Assembly: GCA_964478815.1 (NCBI GenBank)
Contig: CAYZKY010000001.1
Coordinates: 53,263-117,262, forward strand
DNA: 64,000 bases
DNA from: DASVNK01 sp964478815
GTDB taxonomy: Bacteria > Verrucomicrobiota > Verrucomicrobiia > Limisphaerales > SXQI01
Direction: 5' to 3'
The notes beneath the pieces were generated by a model, which was not told the DNA's origin, ran no database searches, and saw only the letters and a program-made list of their open reading frames with translations. The translations under genes were made by a program, and so were the position numbers. Positions 1 to 8,017 of the stretch are shown here, one piece after another (the first letter of the stretch is position 1; every line of letters starts with the position of its first letter).

Positions 1-1
1 C

Positions 2-3000
2 AACTGGCAATGCCGCCACTCCCGCCCGCATTGCGTGCAGGATCTGCCGCCCCGCGTCCTGGCCGAAGCGTTGCGTCAAACGCTGGCCACGCCATCGCCG
101 CGCCCGCGCGTGTTCGTGGAGGCCGCCGGTCCCGAATCCGGCACGGATCGGCCGGGACGCACCGACGTCCGTGCGTATTTGACCAGCCCTGTCGAAGTGA
201 TCGAAGTGCCGGCCGATGCGTCGGAAGCGCCTCTGCCTGAAGCCGCCGCCGCATTGGTCGCCGAAGCCGAAGCGGCCCTGGTGCGCCAGGATCAGGCGAG
301 TGCCCTGAAGTCGCTGCAAGCGGCCCGTGCCCTTGTGCCGCACCACACCGGTCTGGCGATGGCGATGGCGAACCTTCATGTGGAGGCCGGGCAATTGGGC
401 GAGGCTCAATCGGTGCTTGAGGCGGCGACGGCGAGCGATCCGGCCAATGTTCTGCTGCATCTGTTCGTCGCGCAAATCTGCCGCGCCACCGAAGACGCGG
501 AGGGACTCGAACGTTCGCTTTCCAAAGCCTTGCGTCTCGATCCGGCCCACCCGGATGCCCTGCGTTTGCTGGCGGAGCTCCATATCGCAGCCGGCCGATG
601 GCAATCCGCCGGCGTTATCTACGGCAATCTGCTCAAGCGCGGCGTCGCGGATATCGAGATCATTCTTGCGCTCGGACGTTGCTTCCTCGAAACGGGACAA
701 TTGGAAGCAGCCGTGGCGTGTTGCCATGAAGCGCTCCGCCAGCATCCGAACCATCCGGGCGCCCGGGCCCAGCTTGCCCAGGTCGAAGCACGCGCCGGAA
801 GTGCCGCCCCGCCGGCGGCGGCGAGCATTCTGCCGGAGCATGAGAAGGTCGGTTGCCGCATCTGCGGCTCGCAGAAGGGCGCTCCGGTGCGCACGCGGGC
901 CGATATCGTGCAATGCACGGATTGCGGCACGGTCTATCTGCGCACCCGGCTGACGAAAGACGCGATGCGCCGGCTCTACCAAAGCTACGCCGACGGCGGC
1001 TCGCACATGGCCCTGCCGAAGGACGTTGCCGAAGCCGAGCGAAGCGGACTCGCGCGCGACTATTTCCTCAAAGAGATTTTGGAGTTCACGGAAGCCGGGG
1101 GCCGCTTCCTCGATGTGGGCTGCGGCTGGGGGGCGTTCCTCCTCAATGCCCGCAAAAAAGGGTTCGCTCCGCAAGGGATTGAGCTGACACGCAAATGCGT
1201 GCAATACGCCAACGAGCGCTTGCAGATCCCGGTCGTCGACACGCAATTGATCGAAACCGATCTTCCCAAAACCAGCCTGCGCGTGGTGACGATGAACCAT
1301 GTTCTCGAGCATCTGCCGGAACCGCGCGCGGCCCTGGTGAAGGTGTGGGAGTCGCTCGAGGCCGGCGGAATGTTCTGTGGAATCGTGCCCAATTTCGCCT
1401 CAGCCTGTTCGACCACGCTGGGCGACCACTGGTACTGGCTCGATCCCCAGTATCACTACACTCATTTTACGCCGGCCACTCTGCGCAAGCTGCTGGAATC
1501 CGCCGGCTTCCAGGTGGAGCGGATTTACACGGCCACCGGCGATTACGGCGCGGAGAATGTCCAGAAGGCGTGTGCGACCGCGGACCCGAAACTCGCCGAC
1601 ACCCAGTATTTTCAACAGGAACTGAAACGGATCGAGCGGGAAGGGCGAGGCGAGGAGATTCGATTCTTCGCGCGCAAGCCCCCAGCCTCAACGCGGGCGA
1701 ACCAGCCCTGGGTTTCGGTCATCGTCTCGGCCTATAACTCCGAACGCTTCCTGCGTCCGTGTCTCGAGAACCTGGCTCGGCAGACGATTTTCGAACAAAC
1801 GGAAGTCATCGTCATCGACAGTGGCTCGGAACAGAACGAGCGGGCGATCGTCGAGGATTTCCAGAAGCGGTTCCCGAACATTCGCTACATCCGGACCGAA
1901 CGCGAGACGCTTTACGCCGCCTGGAATCGCGGGCTCGCTCTCGCCCGCGGACGGTACTGGGTGAATGCCAACGCCGACGACGCGATGCGCGACGATGCGT
2001 TGCAAGTCCTGGCCGCCGGGCTCGAACGCCATCCCGACGCGCCACTCGCCTACGCGGACTGCGCCTGGACTTCCCGGCCGAACGATTGCTTCCCCTCTCA
2101 ACATGTGCTGAAGGAAGTGCGCTATCCGGATTACGCCCCGGTGCAAACTCTCTTTTACTGCCTGACCGGATGCCTTCAGTTCTGGCGGACGGAGTCGCTC
2201 CGGGCCCTCGGCGGTTTCGATGCCTCGCTGCGCTACGCGGGGGATTACGAGATCACGACGCGCCTCGCCGAGCAGGGAGGCCACGCGCTCCATGTTCCGG
2301 ACACGCTCTCGCTCTTTTACCAGAATCCGCAAGGGCTCACGCAGGGATCGACCGCTTCGCAGGCTGAGCATGCACACATCGAGGCGCGCGCGCGCGCGCG
2401 GCTATCGATCGAACGCCTGTTCCAGTGCCGGGCTGGCAGCAGCATGGGGTTGGCTCGCGCCTGGACCAGCCTGGGTCTGCACGCGCTCGAAGTGCATGTG
2501 CCCTGGGAAAAGCAACCCATGCGGCAGGAAGCCTTCGCCTTCGAGTGCTTCCGCAAAGCCTTTCAGATCGAGCCCGAATGCCCGGAGGCCGCGCTCAACT
2601 ATCTCATCGCCGCGACCAATACCGGCCAGGGTCACTTGGTGCGGGAACAGGAGAACTCCGACATCCCCACGGTGCGACAAGCCGTGGAAAAATGGCGCGC
2701 CAACGCGGCATTCGAGAAGCCCGCGGCCCTTCCGGCGGTGGTGGGCCCGAGGTTCGAATCCATCCAGGCCCATCCGGAACTGCTGGCCGAGGAACCCGAA
2801 GCGATCCGCCCGTGGGTCGCGCGCCGTGAAGGTCGTTTTACCTATCTTTCCTCCCGCCTCATCCCGCCCCCGCAGTCCGGCGCCTATACGGAGAAGGAAT
2901 TCCAGGCCATTAGCGCCGAACTGTTCCGGGCGATCAGCCAGTTTCCGAAGTTCCATGCGCATTTCGGCGGCATTGGTGACGCGCTGGTCCTGCTCAGCAC

Positions 3001-6000
3001 CTTTCTGGATCGGTCCCCCGGCGGCATCGTGCTCAGCTATCCGAATTCCATTCCGGCGGCGCGGTCGTTCTTCGATGCGTTTCCGGAAATCGGACAGGTC
3101 TATTTTCTGCCGCTCTCCGACAGTCCGCGGTTCCATGCCATCCTGCGCTGGATCATGCGCACGATTCCAAACTGCCTCGGCGCCGGTGCTACTCCAAAGG
3201 AAGGCTACGACGAGTGGAATGCCCGGCTCGACATCGAACGGGCTTACGGCGTGTGCAAATCGCCGCGCTGGCCGAAACGCTTCGGCTCGAACGAGGCTTC
3301 CCGCACCATCTGCCTCGCTCCCAAAGGCAGCCTGACCGGCATGGTCGGCTCGAAGAAGAATATTGTCGATCCGGCGATCTGGCCGGACCTGATCCGCATG
3401 ATTCGCGACCGCGGCTTCGAGCCGGTGATCATCGGCACCCCGGACGAACGCGCCGAGTACCCCAGCCTCGACGGCTGTCTCGATCGGCGGAGCTACTCGT
3501 TCGCCGAACAGATGACGCACATCGCCCGGGCGGCGGCCCTCGTCGGCGCAGATTCTTGGGCCAAATCGTTCTCCGCCCTCGCGGGAATTCCGACCATTGT
3601 CTTCGAACCTTTGAAAGGTGCCGATTGGGCTGGGCTCAAAGATCCCTCGGATTTCGTCTTTATCGAGCCCTGGCCCAGCATCCAGATGGTGAAGAACCTC
3701 GCGCAATGTACCGAGGCTCTGAATCGATGCGTGAAGGGTGCTCCGAAAGCCCCTCCAGCGGCGCGCGCCATCGTCGCATGGGAAGGCCCATTTGCCGGCT
3801 GCGGCAGTCTGGCGCATATCAATCGGCAGCTCGTCACCCGCCTCGAGAAGCACCGCGGCCTCTCGATCACCCGCGGTTCTCGCCCGGACGCGCAACTGAC
3901 CGTCCGCCATGCCTGGCCCCCGAATTGGGCCAAACCGAAACAAGGGAAACTTGCGATCATCCAGCCTTGGGAATTCGGTTCCCTGCCGGCCGCGTGGGTC
4001 CAGCAGGCGAATCAAGTGGACGAGTTCTGGGTGCCCTCGAACTACGTTCGGCAGGTCTACCTGGATTCCGGCATCGATCCGGCCAAAGTGCATGTGGTGC
4101 CCAACGCGGTGGACCTGGAATTGTTCCACCCTGGCGTCAAACCGCGCCCGTTGCCCACGCGCAAATCGTTCAAGTTCCTCTTCGTCGGCGGCACCATTCC
4201 CCGCAAAGGCATTGACCTCTTGCTGCAGTGCTACTGCCGCACGTTCACGGCGGCTGACGACGTGGTGTTGGTCATTAAGGATTTTGGCGGGAAGAGTATC
4301 TACGCGGGCAAAACGCTCGGGGACGAAATCCAAAGGCTTTGTTCCCACCCGAACGCTCCGGAGATCGTTTATCTCGATGAGGAACTTCCCGCCGAAAGTT
4401 TGCCGGGATTATATACGGCCTGCGATTGCCTGGTGCATCCGTATCGCGGCGAGGGCTTCGGCCTCCCGGTCCTGGAAGCCATGGCCTGCGGCCGGCCCGT
4501 GATCGTGACGGCCGGCGGCGCGACGGATGATTTCGTGCCCGAATGCGCCTCGCTCAAGATTCCCTCGACTCGCCGCTCCCTCGGCCGATCCGTCGATGGC
4601 ATTCCCACGGCCGGCGAAGCCTGGCTGCTGGAGCCGGATCCCGCCGAGTTGTCGAAACACCTCGCATGGGCCGTCTCGCACCGCCCGGAGCTGGCCGCCA
4701 AAGGCCAGGCCGCCCGCCCACAGGCCTCGAAATACTCCTGGGAGCGCATGGCAGAACACGTCGCCACGCGTCTTGCCGCCGCCGTAGCCGCCCCTACCAA
4801 TCGTCGCTCGCCGCTGGCCAACGCTGAAGCTGCGCTGGAGGCCAAGGACCTGCCCACCGCCTGGCAGCTCGCATCGGTGTCGCTCGAACGGCATCCGTTC
4901 AACCCCAGCGCTCTCCTCCTGCTGGCCAAAATCGCTCTGGCCGCCGGGGATCTGGTCAGGGCTCGTCTCTGCGCGGAACGCGCCGGGCAATTGGCCCCGT
5001 CCTGGAAAGCTCCCCGGAAATTCGCCAAGGCCCTCCCTCGCAAAGCCGAAGTGCGTGTCCATCTGCCGCCGCTGCCGCCGCTCCCCGATCCAGCCAAGCC
5101 GCGCCTGTCTGTTTGCCTGATCGTGAAAAACGAAGAGGCGTTTCTCGGGCGCTGCCTCGCTTCCGTTCGAGAAGTGGCCCACGAGATCATCGTGGTCGAT
5201 ACCGGCTCCACCGATCGCACCGTGCCAATCGCCCGCGAACAGGGCGCGCAGGTTCATCAGATCGCCTGGCAGGACAATTTCAGCGCGGCGCGCAATGCCG
5301 CTCTTTCCCATGCGACCGGGGATTGGATACTCTCCATTGATGCGGACGAGGAGCTGCGTCCGGAAACCCGCGAAGCGCTCTCGAAGCACCTGCGCGATAC
5401 AGCCGCGATCGCGTTCCGCCTGCCGATTATCGATGCCGGCCAGGAAAACCACGGCTGCAGCTATGTCCCGCGGCTGTTCCGCAACGCCCCCGGCGTCGCC
5501 TTCACCGGCTGCATCCACGAGCAAGCCTTCAGCAGCCTGGAGGAACAACGCCAGGAGTGGGGCCTCGAATTCAAGCTGGGAGCCGCTGCCTTGTTGCATC
5601 ACGGTTACGCCGATTCGGTGCAAGCCTCCCGCGGCAAGATCAAGCGCAACCTCGCGTTGCTCCGCCGGGCGGCGGCAGAGTCGCCCGGGGACGCCAATCT
5701 CCTGATGAACCTCGGGTTGGAACTCGTGCGCAGCGGTGACTTGCAAGCCGGCCTCGGCCAGTACCGCGCGGCGTACGAAACCCTGGCCCGGCGGCCGCTG
5801 GGCGGAATTCCGGCCGAACTCCGCGAGACGTTCCTGACGCAGTATGCCACCTACTCGCTCCGCGCGGCCAACTATCCGGCGATCCTCGGTCTATTCTCGA
5901 CGCCGCTGGCCAAGTCGGCTCCGTTAACCGCCTCGATGCATTACCTGGCCGGGCTCGCCGGCTTCGAGACCAAGCAGTTTGCGGTGGCGGCCGGACACTT

Positions 6001-6709
6001 TCGCGAGACCATCTCGAAACGGAACCGCCCGGCCCTCTCGCCGATCCTGCCGCAGGTGCTCACCGCCGCCCCGGAGCATTGCCTCGCGGCCTGCCAGCAC
6101 AAGCTCGGCCAAACCGGGGAAGCGGCCCGCGCCTTCCAGCAGGCCATCGCGCGCGATCCGAACAACAGCGCGCTTCACCAGGATTACGCCTGCTTCCTGC
6201 GCGACGTGGGCGAGCCCGTCGAAGCGATCAAAGTGTTGCACCAACGGATCGCCAAGGACCCGGCCGAGCAAGACTCCTGGACGCTGGGAGCGCAAATCGC
6301 TTTGGCCCATCCGTCCATGCACGAATTCGCCGTCGAATGGACCGGAGAAGCCCTCCGCTGTCTGCCGGGGCATCCTGCGCTTTCCCTGTTCCGGGCCGAG
6401 GCGCTCCTGCTGGGACAACAGCCGGCCGAAGCCGCACGGGTGCTCGCGGATGGCTCAGTGCCTGCCTCGCCCGCCTTATCGGCCCGGCGGATCGCCTGCC
6501 AATTGCTCGCGGATGAGCCGCGGCTCGTGCTCGGCGCCGCGAACTCGGCCGAAACCAGCCAGGAGTTTTTGAAGTTCTACCGCGTGCTGGTGCAACGAGG
6601 GGCCGCCGCGCAAATCGATGCCATTAACCAGCGTCTCGACAATCTCGCCTTGGTTCTGCCCGCCGCAGCGCAACGGCTGCAATCCGTCCTGGTCGAAGCG
6701 GCGGCTTGA
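2..6709 (+). CDS. Giant multidomain TPR / methyltransferase / multi-glycosyltransferase protein, 5' end beyond window
   Basis: The reading frame is open to the left edge; the first in-window start-like codon is GTG at 35, so the N-terminus is probably missing. Counting from that GTG (2,224 residues), the order is as follows. TPR-like helices lie at about 70-260. A CxxC/CxxC zinc ribbon (about 272-295) leads into a class I SAM methyltransferase with LDVGCGWG near 357 and VLEHLPEP near 423. A GT2 glycosyltransferase starts near 558 (VSVIVSAYN, NADD near 648). A GT9/heptosyltransferase-like fold lies at about 970-1210 (HFGGIGDAL). A GT4 transferase lies at about 1247-1580 (HPYRGEGFGLPVLEAMACG). 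After more TPRs, a second GT2 starts near 1689 (CLIVKNEE, SIDADEE), followed by C-terminal TPRs. Such modules usually occur as separate proteins in surface-glycan or protein-glycosylation loci. The acceptor is unknown. No signal peptide or membrane segment is visible, so a cytoplasmic site is inferred. Confidence 0.9.
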   Translation, partial: NWQCRHSRPHCVQDLPPRVLAEALRQTLATPSPRPRVFVEAAGPESGTDRPGRTDVRAYLTSPVEVIEVPADASEAPLPEAAAALVAEAEAALVRQDQASALKSLQAARALVPHHTGLAMAMANLHVEAGQLGEAQSVLEAATASDPANVLLHLFVAQICRATEDAEGLERSLSKALRLDPAHPDALRLLAELHIAAGRWQSAGVIYGNLLKRGVADIEIILALGRCFLETGQLEAAVACCHEALRQHPNHPGARAQLAQVEARAGSAAPPAAASILPEHEKVGCRICGSQKGAPVRTRADIVQCTDCGTVYLRTRLTKDAMRRLYQSYADGGSHMALPKDVAEAERSGLARDYFLKEILEFTEAGGRFLDVGCGWGAFLLNARKKGFAPQGIELTRKCVQYANERLQIPVVDTQLIETDLPKTSLRVVTMNHVLEHLPEPRAALVKVWESLEAGGMFCGIVPNFASACSTTLGDHWYWLDPQYHYTHFTPATLRKLLESAGFQVERIYTATGDYGAENVQKACATADPKLADTQYFQQELKRIEREGRGEEIRFFARKPPASTRANQPWVSVIVSAYNSERFLRPCLENLARQTIFEQTEVIVIDSGSEQNERAIVEDFQKRFPNIRYIRTERETLYAAWNRGLALARGRYWVNANADDAMRDDALQVLAAGLERHPDAPLAYADCAWTSRPNDCFPSQHVLKEVRYPDYAPVQTLFYCLTGCLQFWRTESLRALGGFDASLRYAGDYEITTRLAEQGGHALHVPDTLSLFYQNPQGLTQGSTASQAEHAHIEARARARLSIERLFQCRAGSSMGLARAWTSLGLHALEVHVPWEKQPMRQEAFAFECFRKAFQIEPECPEAALNYLIAATNTGQGHLVREQENSDIPTVRQAVEKWRANAAFEKPAALPAVVGPRFESIQAHPELLAEEPEAIRPWVARREGRFTYLSSRLIPPPQSGAYTEKEFQAISAELFRAISQFPKFHAHFGGIGDALVLLSTFLDRSPGGIVLSYPNSIPAARSFFDAFPEIGQVYFLPLSDSPRFHAILRWIMRTIPNCLGAGATPKEGYDEWNARLDIERAYGVCKSPRWPKRFGSNEASRTICLAPKGSLTGMVGSKKNIVDPAIWPDLIRMIRDRGFEPVIIGTPDERAEYPSLDGCLDRRSYSFAEQMTHIARAAALVGADSWAKSFSALAGIPTIVFEPLKGADWAGLKDPSDFVFIEPWPSIQMVKNLAQCTEALNRCVKGAPKAPPAARAIVAWEGPFAGCGSLAHINRQLVTRLEKHRGLSITRGSRPDAQLTVRHAWPPNWAKPKQGKLAIIQPWEFGSLPAAWVQQANQVDEFWVPSNYVRQVYLDSGIDPAKVHVVPNAVDLELFHPGVKPRPLPTRKSFKFLFVGGTIPRKGIDLLLQCYCRTFTAADDVVLVIKDFGGKSIYAGKTLGDEIQRLCSHPNAPEIVYLDEELPAESLPGLYTACDCLVHPYRGEGFGLPVLEAMACGRPVIVTAGGATDDFVPECASLKIPSTRRSLGRSVDGIPTAGEAWLLEPDPAELSKHLAWAVSHRPELAAKGQAARPQASKYSWERMAEHVATRLAAAVAAPTNRRSPLANAEAALEAKDLPTAWQLASVSLERHPFNPSALLLLAKIALAAGDLVRARLCAERAGQLAPSWKAPRKFAKALPRKAEVRVHLPPLPPLPDPAKPRLSVCLIVKNEEAFLGRCLASVREVAHEIIVVDTGSTDRTVPIAREQGAQVHQIAWQDNFSAARNAALSHATGDWILSIDADEELRPETREALSKHLRDTAAIAFRLPIIDAGQENHGCSYVPRLFRNAPGVAFTGCIHEQAFSSLEEQRQEWGLEFKLGAAALLHHGYADSVQASRGKIKRNLALLRRAAAESPGDANLLMNLGLELVRSGDLQAGLGQYRAAYETLARRPLGGIPAELRETFLTQYATYSLRAANYPAILGLFSTPLAKSAPLTASMHYLAGLAGFETKQFAVAAGHFRETISKRNRPALSPILPQVLTAAPEHCLAACQHKLGQTGEAARAFQQAIARDPNNSALHQDYACFLRDVGEPVEAIKVLHQRIAKDPAEQDSWTLGAQIALAHPSMHEFAVEWTGEALRCLPGHPALSLFRAEALLLGQQPAEAARVLADGSVPASPALSARRIACQLLADEPRLVLGAANSAETSQEFLKFYRVLVQRGAAAQIDAINQRLDNLALVLPAAAQRLQSVLVEAAA

Positions 6710-6798
6710 GCATCAGGGCCGGAGCGCGCAGCCGGTCAATTTTAAATCAGGCGCGCAAACTTGTGGATGCCGCCTGAACTTTTGCTACGTTGGGCGCG

Positions 6799-7515
6799 AT
6801 GAACATCGATCTGGTCCTGCAGGGCCTGCTCGTTTATGCCTGCTTTATTCCGGTGCTGACCTTCCATGAGTTCGCTCATGCGTGGACGGCCTGGAAGTGC
6901 GGCGATTCCACCGCGAAGTCGTTGGGGCGAGTCTCTCTCAATCCCATCCGGCACATGGAGCTTTTCGGGACGGTCGTGCTGCCGCTCCTCGCCATTTCGC
7001 TCCAAATGCTGGCCTCGCCGCTCGCCGGCTTCATCATCGGATGGGGCAAGCCGGTGCCGGTCAATCCCGACAATCTCCGGCGTCCCAGATTCGACGACAC
7101 GCTGGTGGCGTTAGCGGGTCCCGCGTCCAACATCCTGCTCGCCATCCTGCTCATGGGCCTGGCCAAAGTCGGGATGCTGACCCAATCCGCCGCCTTGATC
7201 GATGCCGCGCTGCTCTTCGTGCGCATCAATCTCATTCTCGCCTTCTTCAATCTGATTCCGATCCCGCCCCTCGATGGGTCGCACGTCATCAAAAACCTGG
7301 TGAACATGAGCTTGGAAACCTATTGGCGGCTGGCGCAATTCGGAATCTTTGCCGTGATTCTTTTCCTCAATGTGCCCGGAGTCCGCACCACTCTGGCCCG
7401 CGTCACCTACAGGGCCGAAGTGTGGATCGGGCGGATGTACGGGATCGGCGACGAATCCCCCTCCAAGCGTTATCACCGTGAACCGCGCCCCCGGCGCCTT
7501 AACAATGCCGTTTGA
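6799..7515 (+). CDS. Site-2-protease-type (M50) membrane zinc metalloprotease
   Basis: The protein has 238 residues and multiple hydrophobic segments. The zinc motif HEFAH sits near the start (FHEFAHAW), and a second conserved element, IPPLDGSHV, is in the C-terminal half; these are the two hallmarks of the short M50B/SpoIVFB-like subgroup. Family members cut transmembrane or membrane-anchored substrates inside the bilayer; the substrate here is unknown. ATG 6799 is preferred over the in-frame TTG at 6790 because the protein then begins MNIDLVLQG. The next gene starts inside its last codons (11-bp overlap), so the two are probably translationally coupled. Confidence 0.88.
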   Translation: MNIDLVLQGLLVYACFIPVLTFHEFAHAWTAWKCGDSTAKSLGRVSLNPIRHMELFGTVVLPLLAISLQMLASPLAGFIIGWGKPVPVNPDNLRRPRFDDTLVALAGPASNILLAILLMGLAKVGMLTQSAALIDAALLFVRINLILAFFNLIPIPPLDGSHVIKNLVNMSLETYWRLAQFGIFAVILFLNVPGVRTTLARVTYRAEVWIGRMYGIGDESPSKRYHREPRPRRLNNAV

Positions 7516-7972
7516 ATTCAAAACCGTCCGCCGCGTCGAGTTCTCCGAAACCGACATGGCGGGGATCGTCCATTACGCGAATTTTTTCCGTTACATGGAG
7601 ACGGCCGAGCATGGCTTTTACCGCTCGCTGGGGTTTTCCGTCATTCTCGACCAGTTCGATCCGCCGCTCGGCTTCCCCCGCGTTCATGCCGAGTGCGATT
7701 ACCGGGAGCCGCTCCGGTTCGAGGATCAGGTCGAAATCCACCTGCTGGTCAAAGAGAAGCGCTCCCGCGTGCTCAGCTACCAGTTCCGTTTCAACAAGCT
7801 CCCCGAACCCGGCGGCACCCCCAAGCTCGTCGCTGTCGGAGCCTTGACAGTGGTCTGCGTCACTCACGTCCCGAACGGCCGCATGGGAGCCGTCCCGATC
7901 CCGGAAGCCTTGGCCAGCCAGATCGAAGTCGCGCCCGCTGCTTCGCTGGCGCTTCCCGACGCAAAGTCCTGA
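7505..7972 (+). CDS. Acyl-CoA thioesterase, 4HBT hotdog fold (YbgC-like)
   Basis: This 155-residue protein carries the 4-hydroxybenzoyl-CoA thioesterase signature DMAGIVHYANFFRYME near residue 17, with the catalytic-type Asp followed by the GIVHYANF helix. Family members hydrolyse acyl-CoA thioesters as homotetramers in the cytoplasm; YbgC relatives associate with the Tol-Pal envelope system or with phospholipid metabolism. The ATG at 7505 lies inside the end of the M50 gene, and the frame remains open further upstream only as overlap. The gene is convergent with the coiled-coil gene, with a 45-bp gap. Substrate specificity cannot be read from the sequence. Confidence 0.88.
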   Translation: MPFEFKTVRRVEFSETDMAGIVHYANFFRYMETAEHGFYRSLGFSVILDQFDPPLGFPRVHAECDYREPLRFEDQVEIHLLVKEKRSRVLSYQFRFNKLPEPGGTPKLVAVGALTVVCVTHVPNGRMGAVPIPEALASQIEVAPAASLALPDAKS

Positions 7973-8017
7973 TCGTCCGGCACCGCTGCCATTCACCAGC
8001 CAACGCCGGCGGCTGGC

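Noticed and set aside
2751..2761. tRNA T-arm-like GGTTCGAATCC
   Set aside because: It lies within the giant coding frame, with no anticodon arm or acceptor stem around it.
2402..4348. A 648-codon frame antisense to the giant glycosyltransferase
   Set aside because: It is a shadow of high-GC coding sequence with no recognisable motif.
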